Assembly (NCBI GenBank): GCA_963711095.1 | Contig: CAVQCX010000030.1 | Coordinates: 124,001 to 188,000, forward strand | From: CAVQCX01 sp963711095 | Lineage (GTDB): Bacteria > Pseudomonadota > Gammaproteobacteria > Chromatiales > Chromatiaceae | Direction of reading: 5' to 3' | Length of the DNA stretch: 64,000 nucleotides | Part shown: piece after piece, positions 20,992-31,221 of the stretch | Numbering within the stretch: the first letter of the stretch is position 1 | Layout: every line of letters begins with the position of its first letter | Program-made: the position numbers and the translations under genes | The notes under the pieces: generated by a model | Told to the model about the DNA's origin: nothing | Seen by the model: only the letters and a program-made list of their open reading frames with translations | Database searches by the model: none

Positions 20992-21310
20992 GGCGCAGTG
21001 GCAGGCCGAGGTCGCCTATGCGGTGCCCGAGCGCCAGCTGATTCTGAAGGTCGACGGTGGGCCCGGGATGACGGTGCGCGAGGCCATCGAGCGCTCCGGC
21101 ATCCTGGAGCAGTTTCCCGAGATCGACCTGGCGGGCATCAAGGTCGGGGTGTTCGGCAAGACGACGATCCTGGATGCCGAGCTGACCCCGGGCGACCGCG
21201 TGGAGATCTATCGCCCGCTGATCGCCGATCCCAAGGAGGCGCGCAAGCGGCGCGCCGCCGAAGGCAAGCCCATGCGCAGAGGGGGCGCGAAAGACGAGGA
21301 TTCCGCCTGA
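20984..21310 (+). CDS. rnfH: RnfH family ubiquitin-like protein
   Basis: 108 residues from GTG 20984, with GGAG seven bases upstream and an 8-bp overlap with ratA. A beta-grasp core is visible: WQAEVAYAVPERQLILKVD, MTVREAIERSGILEQFPEID, KVGVFGKTTILDAELTPGDR and VEIYRPLIADPKEARKRRAA. The last block is diagnostic for RnfH (UPF0125). The family's role is unclear; it co-occurs with ratA in the ratAB operon of E. coli. The C-terminal tail is Lys/Arg rich. The convergent bamE gene ends 8 bp away. Confidence 0.92.
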   Translation: MAEAQWQAEVAYAVPERQLILKVDGGPGMTVREAIERSGILEQFPEIDLAGIKVGVFGKTTILDAELTPGDRVEIYRPLIADPKEARKRRAAEGKPMRRGGAKDEDSA

Positions 21311-21318
21311 TCGCCCGC

Positions 21319-21819
21319 CTAATGCTTGCCACCGATCCCGATCTTCTGAAGCCCCCGGGTGATGATGCCCTTGTCGCCGCCTTTGTAGTCCGGGACATCC
21401 ACCACCTGCTCTTTGGGCTCGCTCTTGGCCGCGTCCTTGGCCTCGGGCTTGAGCGTCCCTGTGACGCGATCCAGCCGGTCGTTCACGAAATAGACGGACC
21501 CCCGGGACTCGGTCTTGCGCCCATTGCCTTTGCGCATGGTGTAGACATAGTCCCAGCGCTCCTGGTGGTAGGGGTCCGCGATCATGGGCGTACCCAGCAG
21601 GAACCGCACCTGGGATTTGCTCATGCCCGGAACGAGCTGGTCCACCTGCTCCTGCGTGATCACGTTGCCTTGCTGCAGGTCCGGGCGGTACATCAGGGGG
21701 GTGTGGGCGAGGGCGTCCGGAATGGCGCCCCCGACCTTGTCCAGCGCATCGCGCGTCGTCGAGCAGGCGCCCAGCGCCAGGCTTGCACCACATACCAGGG
21801 AAATGAGAAGCTTTTGCAT
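21319..21819 (-). CDS. bamE: Outer-membrane assembly lipoprotein BamE
   Basis: 166 residues from ATG 21819 (MQKLLISLVCGASLALGACS). The lipobox LGAC gives lipid-modified Cys near residue 19. The SmpA/OmlA domain follows: VITQEQVDQLVPGMSKSQVR, FLLGTPMIADPYHQERWDYV and YFVNDRLDRVTG. BamE supports the BamABCD machine that inserts beta-barrels. It is divergent from fur with an ~88-bp gap, the standard gammaproteobacterial arrangement. A C-terminal charged extension after the domain (KPEAKDAAKSEPKEQ to the end) is longer than in E. coli BamE (113 residues) and low in complexity. Confidence 0.95.
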   Translation of the reverse strand: MQKLLISLVCGASLALGACSTTRDALDKVGGAIPDALAHTPLMYRPDLQQGNVITQEQVDQLVPGMSKSQVRFLLGTPMIADPYHQERWDYVYTMRKGNGRKTESRGSVYFVNDRLDRVTGTLKPEAKDAAKSEPKEQVVDVPDYKGGDKGIITRGLQKIGIGGKH

Positions 21820-21907
21820 TCGTTGAGCCCGATCCACCCATAGATTCGTCGGGCGCAGATCATAACTGATCCGGCACTTGATTTACACGGCTTGCCGAGG
21901 GGGACCA

Positions 21908-22339
21908 GTGGAGAACCAGGAGATCCGGAAGGCCGGGCTGAAGGTCACCCTGCCGCGGGTGAAGATTCTCGAGGTGCTGGAGCAGCATGCCGAGGGCCAC
22001 TTGAGCGCCGAGGACGTCTACCGGTTGTTGCTCGACAACCGCGAGGAGATCGGCCTGGCAACGGTGTACCGGGTCCTGACTCAATTCGAATCCGCGGGTC
22101 TGGTGCGCCGTCACCACTTCGAGGGCGGGCAATCGGTGTTCGAGCTCAATCGTGGCGGGCACCACGACCATATCGTCTGCGCCCAGTGTGGTCACGTGGA
22201 GGAGTTCTTCGACGATCTCATCGAGGAGCGCCAGCGGGCGGTGGCCCAGCGACTCGGATTTGCCATCGACGATCATTCCCTGATCATCTACGGCCGGTGC
22301 CTGCGCCCGGGCTGCCCGAATCTCAAAGGGAAGGGGTGA
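21908..22339 (+). CDS. fur: Ferric uptake regulator Fur
   Basis: 143 residues. GTG 21908 is preceded by GAGGGG and yields the usual N-terminus (ENQEIRKAGLKVTLPRVKIL). The winged helix carries HLSAEDVYRLLLDNREEIGL and ATVYRVLTQFESAGLV. The metal region shows HHFEGG, HHDHIVCAQCGHVEEF (regulatory metal and structural Zn ligands) and the tail CLRPGC. Fur is the Fe(II)-dependent repressor of iron uptake. Some Fur proteins carry a second CxxC pair as seen here (residues ~133-138). It is divergent from bamE; no clear Fur box could be picked out in the short gap. Confidence 0.95.
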   Translation: MENQEIRKAGLKVTLPRVKILEVLEQHAEGHLSAEDVYRLLLDNREEIGLATVYRVLTQFESAGLVRRHHFEGGQSVFELNRGGHHDHIVCAQCGHVEEFFDDLIEERQRAVAQRLGFAIDDHSLIIYGRCLRPGCPNLKGKG

Positions 22340-22343
22340 GCGG

Positions 22344-22384
22344 GCGGTAGGCGGTAGGCGGTAGGCAGTAGACAGTAGGCGGGG
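22344..22384. repeat. Heptanucleotide tandem repeat after fur
   Basis: GGTAGGC-type 7-mers run about five times (GCGGTAGGCGGTAGGCGGTA, then variants GGCAGTAGACAGTAG). A different 7-mer tract is at 36306. Function unknown; slipped-strand variation would not touch a gene here. Confidence 0.7.
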
Positions 22385-22505
22385 AAGAGCCGGGAGGGGG
22401 CCCCGACGGCTGGAGCGAGCGGGAGTCGACCGGGGATGTTGTCGGGTCGCGGGCGCGGGGCAGCCCGACGCCTGCGCTTTCATGCCTGGTCCGGGCCGGG
22501 CCCGC

Positions 22506-24176
22506 TCACTGCGCGGCGAGCTGGATCATCTCCCGGGCGTGGGCGAGGGTGCTCTCGGTGATGGCCACGCCGCCGAGCATGCGGGCGATCTCCCGGACCC
22601 GGGAGTCCCCGTCCAGGGCCCGGATGTCGGTGACCGTGGTCTGCCCGTCAGTGCGCTTGCTGACCTGCAGATGCTGATGACCCTGGGAGGCCACCTGCGG
22701 CAGGTGGGTGACGCAGAGCACCTGGCGGCGCTCTCCGAGGCGGCGCAGCAGCTGGCCTACGATCTCGGCCACTGCCCCGCCTATGCCCACGTCGACCTCG
22801 TCGAACACCAGGGTGGGGATGTCGCCCGCACCGGCGGCCGCAACCTGGATGGCCAGGCTGATGCGCGAGAGCTCGCCCCCCGATGCGACCTTGGCCAGCG
22901 GCTGCAGGGGCTGCCCCGGGTTGGCGCTGACCAGGAAGTCCACCCGGTCCAGGCCCGCCGAGCTGGCTCGCTCGGGCCCCAGCGTCTGCACCTCGACGCT
23001 GAGCTGTCCCCCGGGCATACCCAGCCCCTGCATGATCGCGGAGACCGTCTCGGCGAGCCTTGTCGCCGCCTGGCGGCGGCGCTCGGACAGCCGCTGTGCG
23101 GCTCCCATAAATGCCGCCTCCCGCTGTCTTGCCTCGGCGCCGAGCCTTTCCAGGTACACCTCGGCGTGGTCGAGCTGATGCAGCTCGGCGGTCAGATGCT
23201 CCAACAGCGGTTGAAGCCCCTGCGGTGCGGTGCGGTGCTTGCGCGCCAGGCCGTGGATCGCATCCAGGCGCTGTTCGACCGCGCTGAGGCGCTGCGGGTC
23301 CAGGTCCAGGGTGTCCAGGTAGCGGCTCAAGGCATGGCTTGCCTCCTCGACCTGGATCAGCGCAGTCTCCACCAGCTGGCGTGGCTCTGAGAGGGAGGCA
23401 TCGAGCGCGATCAGCCCATCGAGTGCCTGGGCCGCCCGTCCGAGCCGGGAGTGGGCCGATGCCTCATCTTCATAGAGCAGGGCGGTGAGCTGACTGCAGG
23501 TCTCGATCAGGCGCCCAGCATGGGCGAGCCGCGCGTGCTCCTCGTCCAGACGCTCGAGCTCGCCGTCGCCCAGCGCGAGCCCCTGCAGCTCCTTGACCTG
23601 AAAGTGCAGCAGCTCCAGTCGGCTCGCGCGGTCGCCGGCGCGCTCGCTCTGGTGCTGGAGGGCCTCCCGGGCCGCGCTCCAGGCGCGGAAGGCCTCCGCG
23701 ACCAGGGCCACCTCTTCTGCGTGGCCGCCGTGGCCGTCGAGCAGCTGTCGCTGGTAGGTGCGTCTGAGCAGCGCCTGGTGGGCATGCTGTCCATGGATGT
23801 CTACCAGCAGCTCTCCGGCCTGCTGCAGCGACTGCAAGGGCACCGGGCTGGCGTTGATGAAGGCGCGCGAGCGGCCTTCCCGGGCAAGCATGCGACGCAT
23901 CACCAGCTCCTCGCCGGCGTCTATCGCCTGGGCTTCGAGCCAGGCGACGACGCCCGGAATCCCGGCGGGATCGAACACCGCGGTCACCTCGGCGCGCTCC
24001 TCGCCGGGGCGGATCATGCTGGTGTCGCCGCGGTCTCCCAGGGCCAGACCCAGGGCGTCGATCAGGATCGACTTGCCGGCACCGGTCTCGCCGGTGAGCG
24101 CGCTCATCCCCGGCCCGAGCTCCAGATCCAGCTCGGCGACGATGGCGAGATTGCGTACGTGGATGCGGGTCAGCAT
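22506..24176 (-). CDS. recN: DNA repair protein RecN
   Basis: 556 residues, normal length. SMC-like ATPase: Walker A GETGAGKSILIDALGLALGD near residue 30, a long coiled-coil middle, and the C-terminal head with KVASGGELSRISLAIQ signature and TLVFDEVDVGIGG Walker B. RecN tethers broken DNA ends during double-strand break repair and is usually in the LexA regulon; no SOS box could be identified upstream. nadK lies 12 bp upstream on the same strand, a common pair in gammaproteobacteria. The C-terminal VLCVTHLPQVAS strand is also typical. Confidence 0.95.
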   Translation of the reverse strand: MLTRIHVRNLAIVAELDLELGPGMSALTGETGAGKSILIDALGLALGDRGDTSMIRPGEERAEVTAVFDPAGIPGVVAWLEAQAIDAGEELVMRRMLAREGRSRAFINASPVPLQSLQQAGELLVDIHGQHAHQALLRRTYQRQLLDGHGGHAEEVALVAEAFRAWSAAREALQHQSERAGDRASRLELLHFQVKELQGLALGDGELERLDEEHARLAHAGRLIETCSQLTALLYEDEASAHSRLGRAAQALDGLIALDASLSEPRQLVETALIQVEEASHALSRYLDTLDLDPQRLSAVEQRLDAIHGLARKHRTAPQGLQPLLEHLTAELHQLDHAEVYLERLGAEARQREAAFMGAAQRLSERRRQAATRLAETVSAIMQGLGMPGGQLSVEVQTLGPERASSAGLDRVDFLVSANPGQPLQPLAKVASGGELSRISLAIQVAAAGAGDIPTLVFDEVDVGIGGAVAEIVGQLLRRLGERRQVLCVTHLPQVASQGHQHLQVSKRTDGQTTVTDIRALDGDSRVREIARMLGGVAITESTLAHAREMIQLAAQ

Positions 24177-24188
24177 AGGCGGGTGGCC

Positions 24189-25091
24189 TCAGTGCGGCGC
24201 TTCCCCCCAGCCCAGCTTGGCCCGCAGGATGCCGAAATGATCGTGCGCCTTCGGGTGGATCAACCGGATGGGGTGCTCTGCCTTGCGGATGCGCACGCAC
24301 TCGTCGTCCTGCAAGGTCAGCAGGATCTGCCCATCGCAGCTCACGCGTACATGCTCGGCGTCGGTGCGTGCACACACGCGTACCTCGACCGCGCTGTCGG
24401 CGTCGATCACGACCGGTCGGTGGCCCAGGCGGTGCGGGCAGATCGGCACCAGCACCAGGGCGTTGAGCGCCGGCAGCAGCAGGGGACCGCCGCCGGAGAG
24501 GGCGTAGGCGGTGGAGCCGGTGGGCGTCGACACGATCAGCCCGTCGGAGCGCTGGACGTCCAGGAATCGCCCGTCGATGAGCGTCTCGAGCTCGACCAGC
24601 CGGGCGAGGTTCCACTTGTGCACCACCACGTCGTTGAGCGCGGTTGCGCTGGAGCGTACCCCGGCCTCGCGCCCGATCTCGACCCGCAGCAGAAAGCGGC
24701 TGTCTTCCAGAAACTCGCCCTGCAGGATCTGCGCGAGAGAATCGATCATCTGTCGCGACGGGATGTCGGCCAGAAACCCCAGACGCCCGAGGTTGATGCC
24801 GAGCACCGGGACCCGGTGCGGGGCCATGGCGCGGGCGACGTGCAGCAGCGTGCCGTCGCCGCCCACCGAGATGGCCAGATCGGCCTCTCGGGCGATCTCC
24901 TCGAGCGTGTCGCCGGCGAGTCCCGTGCCGGGCAGCAGGTCCAGGGTCTCGCGCTCGATGATCAGACGATGGCCCCGTCCCTGGATGAACCGGACCAGGC
25001 GATGCAAGGTGTCGGGGATGGCATCGTCGCGCTGCTTGGCGGCAATGCCGATAGTCGGGAACAGGTCGGGCATGCTGGGCAAGGGCTCCAT
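24189..25091 (-). CDS. nadK: NAD kinase
   Basis: 300 residues from ATG 25091; ATG 25073 (MPDLFPTIGIAAKQ) gives the more usual N-terminus. Family motifs: ISVGGDGTLLHVARAMA (GGDGT phosphate/ATP site), LGINLGRLGFLADI, LNDVVVHKW (the NE/ND position is ND here) and SDGLIVSTPTGSTAYALSGG. It phosphorylates NAD+ to NADP+ in the cytosol. It is followed by recN after 12 bp and divergent from hrcA, whose promoter region lies between. The organisation matches E. coli nadK-recN. Confidence 0.95.
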   Translation of the reverse strand: MEPLPSMPDLFPTIGIAAKQRDDAIPDTLHRLVRFIQGRGHRLIIERETLDLLPGTGLAGDTLEEIAREADLAISVGGDGTLLHVARAMAPHRVPVLGINLGRLGFLADIPSRQMIDSLAQILQGEFLEDSRFLLRVEIGREAGVRSSATALNDVVVHKWNLARLVELETLIDGRFLDVQRSDGLIVSTPTGSTAYALSGGGPLLLPALNALVLVPICPHRLGHRPVVIDADSAVEVRVCARTDAEHVRVSCDGQILLTLQDDECVRIRKAEHPIRLIHPKAHDHFGILRAKLGWGEAPH

Positions 25092-25167
25092 GGCAGCCGG
25101 AAAGCCCGGGGGCTGCGGCGCAACTTATCACGGCTTTTCGCGGGCGTGCCAGCCGCGGGCGTGCGCC

Positions 25168-25197
25168 TTGACAGGGATCGAGGCCGGTTGTTAGCTT
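25168..25197 (+). promoter_or_regulatory. Putative sigma-70 promoter of the hrcA operon
   Basis: TTGACA (25168-25173) is spaced by 18 bases from TAGCTT (25192-25197). It sits just upstream of the CIRCE operator, so HrcA bound there would block transcription start. Confidence 0.55.
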
Positions 25198-25203
25198 GCA
25201 GCA

Positions 25204-25230
25204 TTAGCACTCGCGCCGACGGAGTGCCAG
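25204..25230 (+). promoter_or_regulatory. CIRCE operator (HrcA binding site)
   Basis: TTAGCACTC, nine bases, GAGTGCCAG. The consensus right arm is GAGTGCTAA, so the left arm is perfect and the right arm has two or three mismatches. It lies directly before the hrcA start, giving autoregulation of hrcA and probably the downstream grpE-dnaK-dnaJ genes. Confidence 0.88.
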
Positions 25231-25233
25231 CGC

Positions 25234-26319
25234 GTGACTCCTCCACCCACACCCGCGGCTACGGTGGCCAGCAGAAAACGCCTGACCAAACAGAATCTGG
25301 ATGAGCGCGCCCGCCACTTCCTGAAGGTGCTGGTGGAGCGTCACATCCAGGACGGCGAGCCGGTCGGGTCGCGGACGCTGGCGCGCGATGCCGGGCTGGA
25401 TCTCAGCCCCGCCACGGTGCGCAACGTGATGTCGGACCTGGAAGAGCTGGGTCTGGTCAGCTCGCCGCACACCTCGGCCGGGCGCATCCCCACCGAAGAG
25501 GGCTACCGGCTCTTCGTCGATTCCCTGATCACGGTCAAGCCGCTGGTGCCCCGGGAGATCGAGCGGCTGCGCGAGCAGCTGGATGCGGCCCAAGACAAGG
25601 GCAGGCTGGTCGAGCTGGTGTCCGAGGTGCTCTCCAGGGTGACCCACATGGCGGGAGTGGTGATGCTGCCGCGGCGCGACGCCCTGGCGTTCCGCCAGAT
25701 CGAGCTGCTGCCGATGTCGGGGGCACGTACCCTGGCGATCCTGGTCACCAGCCGGGGCGAAGTGCTCAATCGGATCATCCATGCCCGCCGGGAATTCTCG
25801 CGCTCGGAGCTGGAGCAGACCGCGAACTACCTCAACCGGACCTTTGCCGGGCGCACCCTGCACGAGATGCGCCGGGAGCTGCTGAGCGAGATGCGCGAGG
25901 ACCGCCGACGCATGGACCGCCTGATGTCCCTGGCTGTGGAGATGGGCAGCGAGGTGCTCCAGGGCGAGGATGGCCTGGATGAGTGCATCATCTCGGGCCA
26001 GACCAATCTGATGGATTTCAACGATCTCGCCGACATGGGACGGTTGCGGGCCCTGTTCGACGCCTTTACCCGCAAGCACGACATCCTGCACCTGCTCGAC
26101 GCCTGCATGAAGGCCGAGGGACTGCAGATATTCATCGGCAGGGAGTCGGGGTATCGGCATCTCGACCACTGCAGCCTGGTGACTGCCCCCTACGAGATCG
26201 ATGACGAGGTGGTCGGCGTGCTCGGAGTGATCGGTCCCACACGGATGGCCTACGACCGCATCATTCCCATCGTCGACCTGACCGCGAAGCTCGTGGGCGC
26301 AGCCTTGAAACAGCCATAA
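25234..26319 (+). CDS. hrcA: Heat-inducible transcriptional repressor HrcA
   Basis: 361 residues from GTG 25234; GTG 25264 (before ASRKRLTKQNLDER) would give the more usual N-terminus. The winged helix shows RHFLKVLVERHIQDGEPVGS, RTLARDAGLDLSPATVRNVM and SDLEELGLVSSPHTSAGRIP. The GAF-like regulatory domain ends with IIPIVDLTAKLVGAAL. HrcA binds CIRCE and is kept active by GroEL, releasing the heat-shock genes under stress. A CIRCE lies immediately upstream. HrcA together with a sigma-32-like promoter in front of grpE suggests dual control, known in several proteobacteria. Confidence 0.95.
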   Translation: MTPPPTPAATVASRKRLTKQNLDERARHFLKVLVERHIQDGEPVGSRTLARDAGLDLSPATVRNVMSDLEELGLVSSPHTSAGRIPTEEGYRLFVDSLITVKPLVPREIERLREQLDAAQDKGRLVELVSEVLSRVTHMAGVVMLPRRDALAFRQIELLPMSGARTLAILVTSRGEVLNRIIHARREFSRSELEQTANYLNRTFAGRTLHEMRRELLSEMREDRRRMDRLMSLAVEMGSEVLQGEDGLDECIISGQTNLMDFNDLADMGRLRALFDAFTRKHDILHLLDACMKAEGLQIFIGRESGYRHLDHCSLVTAPYEIDDEVVGVLGVIGPTRMAYDRIIPIVDLTAKLVGAALKQP

Positions 26320-26332
26320 CCATCCCCCACCT
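26304..26332 (+). promoter_or_regulatory. Possible sigma-32 promoter of grpE
   Basis: CTTGAAA at 26304-26310 and CCCCACCT at 26325-26332 are 14 bases apart. This nearly matches the heat-shock promoter (CTTGAAA / CCCCATNT). The -35 lies inside the last codons of hrcA; grpE begins 115 bp downstream. Confidence 0.6.
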
Positions 26333-26446
26333 GGGGACATCCGCCGGATCGCGGGGACCCGGCGCCCCTTTGCCGTGTGTGTCCGAGCCCGCTCGGGGAG
26401 GCGCGGCCCTGTTCCCGAGACAGCCAGTTTCCGGAGGTGGAGCAGC

Positions 26447-27046
26447 ATGACGAACGAGCAAGAGCAGGCGCATTCCGAGCCCCAGGTCCAGCCTTCTGCG
26501 GAGCCCGCCGCCGCGCTGCCGTCCGATCCGCAAGCGGTCGAGGCGTCCGCCGGGCAGCCGGGTGCCGAGGAGCCGGGCGTTCTGCTCGAGCGCGCGCGCC
26601 GCGAGGCCGAGGACAACTGGGACAAGCTGGTGCGAGCCCGGGCCGAGCTCGACAATCTGCGCAAGCGCCACGAGCGCGAGCTCGAGGGGGCCCGCAAGTA
26701 CGCCATCGAGCGTTTTGTGGCCGAGCTGCTGCCGGTGCGCGACAGCCTGGAGCTGGGGCTGAGCGCCGCCCGGGGCGATGCCGTGGACGTCATCAAACTG
26801 CGCGAGGGCAAGGAGCTGACCCTCAAGCTGCTGACCGATGTGCTCGGAAAGTTCGGCATCGAGGAGGTCGACCCGCAGGGCCAACCGTTCAACCCGGAGG
26901 TGCACCAGGCAATCTCGATGCAGCTGCGCGAGGATGTGCCGGCGAGCACGGTGGTGACGGTGGTGCAGAAGGGCTACACGCTGAACGGGCGCCTGGTGCG
27001 CCCCGCGATGGTGATCGTTTCGCGTACGCCCGACCAACAGGCTTGA
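26447..27046 (+). CDS. grpE: Nucleotide exchange factor GrpE
   Basis: 199 residues from ATG 26447, with GGAGGTGGAG upstream. An acidic, low-complexity N-terminus (~50 residues) is followed by the long dimerising helix (LLERARREAEDNWDKLVRAR, AELDNLRKRHERELEGARKY) and the beta domain with VDPQGQPFNPEVHQAISMQL and VVTVVQKGYTLNGRLVRPAM, which is the GrpE signature. It releases ADP from DnaK and acts as a thermosensor. It sits between hrcA and dnaK as expected. Confidence 0.95.
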   Translation: MTNEQEQAHSEPQVQPSAEPAAALPSDPQAVEASAGQPGAEEPGVLLERARREAEDNWDKLVRARAELDNLRKRHERELEGARKYAIERFVAELLPVRDSLELGLSAARGDAVDVIKLREGKELTLKLLTDVLGKFGIEEVDPQGQPFNPEVHQAISMQLREDVPASTVVTVVQKGYTLNGRLVRPAMVIVSRTPDQQA

Positions 27047-27125
27047 AAGCCAAGCGGTTTCCCCCCAACTGAAACCCTGACAGAAACCTTACAGAACACG
27101 CAAAATCCACCGGAGATACGGAATC

Positions 27126-29054
<1,929 letters not shown>

Positions 29055-29148
29055 TCGATCCATCAGCCTTCAGCGGACCGGGGCCCTTAGCGGCCGCGGT
29101 CTGGATTGGCGGCTTTTCTGCTGAGCGCTGAGAGTCCACGGCTAAACC

Positions 29149-30288
29149 ATGCCCAAACGCGACTACTACGAGGTCCTCGGGGTCACCAAGACGGCAAGCG
29201 AGGCCGAGATCAAGAAGGCCTTCAAGCGCTTGGCAATGAAGCACCACCCGGACCGCAATCCCGATGCGCCGGAGGCCGTGGACCAATTCAAGGAGGCCAA
29301 GGAGGCCTACGACATCCTCAGCGACGCCCAGAAGCGGGCCGCCTACGACCAGTTCGGGCACGCCGGCGTGGACCCCTCGATGGCAGCCGGCGGGGCCGGC
29401 TTCGGGGGATTCGGCGGCGGCTCGTTCGGCGATATCTTCGGCGACGTCTTCGGCGACATCTTCGGGGGCGGCCGGGGGCCCGGCGCGCGCACCAACCGGG
29501 GCTCGGACCTGCGCTACAACCTGGAGATCAGCCTCGAGGAGGCCGTGGCGGGCACCACCGTGAAGATCCGGGTGCCGACCCTGGCCGAGTGCACCGGCTG
29601 CGGCGGCAGTGGCGCCAAGCCCGGCAGCCAGCCACGCACCTGCCCGACCTGCGGCGGCATGGGCCAGGTGAGGATGCAGCAGGGCTTCTTCTCGGTCCAG
29701 CAGACCTGCCCCCGCTGCTACGGCCGCGGCAGCGTCATCGACGATCCCTGTCCTGCCTGCGGGGGACAGGGCCGGGTCCAGGAGCAGAAGACCCTGTCGG
29801 TGAAGATCCCCCCGGGGGTGGACACGGGCGACCGCATCCGCCTGGCCGGCGAGGGCGAGGCGGCGGGCAAGGGCGGGCGCCCCGGCGATCTCTATGTGCA
29901 GGTTCAGATCAAGCCCCACGACATCTTCACCCGCGAAGACAGCAACCTGTTCTGCGAGGTGCCGATCGGCTTCACGAGCGCCGCGCTGGGCGGGGAGCTG
30001 GAGGTGCCCACCCTGAACGGCAAGGTGGTCCTGAAGATCCCGGCCGGCACCCAGACCGGCAAGCTGTTCCGGCTGCGCGGCCGGGGGGTGACGCCGGTGC
30101 GCGGCGGTCCGACGGGGGACCTGCTGTGCCGGGTGCTGCTGGAGACGCCGGTCAATCTCACGGGCGAGCAGGAGGACCTGCTGCGCCAGTTCGAGCAGAC
30201 CCTGGTCAGCGGCGGCAAGAAGCACAGCCCGCACTCGTCCTCCTGGCTGGATGGGGTGAAGAATTTCTTCGAAGGGATGGGGTTCTGA
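29149..30288 (+). CDS. dnaJ: Chaperone DnaJ (Hsp40)
   Basis: 379 residues. J domain with MKHHPDRNPD (HPD at ~33-35), a Gly/Phe-rich stretch (GGFGGGSFGDIFGDVFGDIF), then four CxxCxGxG zinc motifs (CTGCGGSG, CPTCGGMG, CPRCYGRG, CPACGGQG) and the C-terminal client domains. Type I Hsp40, stimulating DnaK's ATPase. It follows dnaK and is followed by dapB, the common gammaproteobacterial order. A second, C-type J protein (cbpA) lies at 49.9 kb. Confidence 0.97.
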   Translation: MPKRDYYEVLGVTKTASEAEIKKAFKRLAMKHHPDRNPDAPEAVDQFKEAKEAYDILSDAQKRAAYDQFGHAGVDPSMAAGGAGFGGFGGGSFGDIFGDVFGDIFGGGRGPGARTNRGSDLRYNLEISLEEAVAGTTVKIRVPTLAECTGCGGSGAKPGSQPRTCPTCGGMGQVRMQQGFFSVQQTCPRCYGRGSVIDDPCPACGGQGRVQEQKTLSVKIPPGVDTGDRIRLAGEGEAAGKGGRPGDLYVQVQIKPHDIFTREDSNLFCEVPIGFTSAALGGELEVPTLNGKVVLKIPAGTQTGKLFRLRGRGVTPVRGGPTGDLLCRVLLETPVNLTGEQEDLLRQFEQTLVSGGKKHSPHSSSWLDGVKNFFEGMGF

Positions 30289-30332
30289 GGCCCGCGGCGG
30301 CGATGCATCGCCGGTCGATGGGGGAGCTGAGC

Positions 30333-31136
30333 ATGATCCGTGTAGCGGTGGTCGGCGCCGGTGGGCGCATGGGCAAGACCCTGATCCAGGCGCTGAGCCA
30401 GGCCGAGGGCATGGTGCTCTCGGCCGCCACCGAGCGCCCAGACAGCAGCCTGCTGGGCAGCGACGCCGGCGAGCTGACGGGCGTGGGGCGCCTGGGCGTG
30501 GCGCTTGTCGGGGATCTGGCCGGCGTCCTCGAAGCGTTCGACGTGCTGATCGACTTCACCCGCCCCGCCGCCAGTCTGGAGCACCTGGAGGTCTGCCGGG
30601 CCGCAGGCAAACGTCTGGTGCTCGGCACCACCGGTTTCGACGAGGCCGGCAAGGCGGCGATCGCCGAGGCTGCCCGGGACATGGCTATCGTCTTCGCCCC
30701 CAACATGAGCGTCGGGGTCAACCTGTGTTTCCGCCTGCTCGACCTGGCGGCCCGGGTGATGGGCGAGGATGCCGATATCGAAATCATAGAGGCCCATCAC
30801 CGCCACAAGGTGGACGCCCCCTCGGGCACCGCCCTGCGCATGGGCGAGGTGGTCGCCGCGGCGCTCGGGCGCGAGCTCTCGGAGGTCGCGGTGTACGGCC
30901 GTCAGGGCCTGACCGGGGAGCGCAATCGCAGCAGCATCGGCTTCGAGACCATCCGCGCCGGCGACGTCGTGGGTGAGCACTCGGTGTGGTTTGCGACCGA
31001 AGGCGAGCGCGTGGAGATCGTACACAAGGCCTCCAGCCGCATGACCTTCGCCCGCGGCGCGGTGCGCGCCGCCCGCTGGCTCCAGGACCGCGAGCGCGGT
31101 CTGTTCGACATGCAGGACGTGCTCGGCCTGTGCTGA
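30333..31136 (+). CDS. dapB: 4-hydroxy-tetrahydrodipicolinate reductase
   Basis: 267 residues from ATG 30333 with GGGGAG eight bases upstream. The nucleotide-binding motif VAVVGAGGRMGKTLIQAL is at the N-terminus; VDFTRP-like (LIDFTRPAASLEHL) and GTTGFDEAGKAAI follow. The catalytic region EAHHRHKVDAPSGTAL and the C-terminal RAARWLQDRERGLFDMQDVL are diagnostic. It makes tetrahydrodipicolinate for lysine and peptidoglycan. The gene is 44 bp after dnaJ, so read-through from the heat-shock operon is possible. Confidence 0.97.
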   Translation: MIRVAVVGAGGRMGKTLIQALSQAEGMVLSAATERPDSSLLGSDAGELTGVGRLGVALVGDLAGVLEAFDVLIDFTRPAASLEHLEVCRAAGKRLVLGTTGFDEAGKAAIAEAARDMAIVFAPNMSVGVNLCFRLLDLAARVMGEDADIEIIEAHHRHKVDAPSGTALRMGEVVAAALGRELSEVAVYGRQGLTGERNRSSIGFETIRAGDVVGEHSVWFATEGERVEIVHKASSRMTFARGAVRAARWLQDRERGLFDMQDVLGLC

Positions 31137-31221
31137 GCCCGGCTTGTCCCAGGGATCTCGGCGTGGGCTTGATGAGATCGGCAATCATCTGCAGCCTCGC
31201 TCGCGCCAGGGGTGCAGCGCC

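Noticed and set aside
29106..30300. Long plus-strand frame opposite in phase to dnaJ, running into dapB
   Set aside because: Only the dapB part from 30333 is a gene; the upstream part is a shadow frame of dnaJ.
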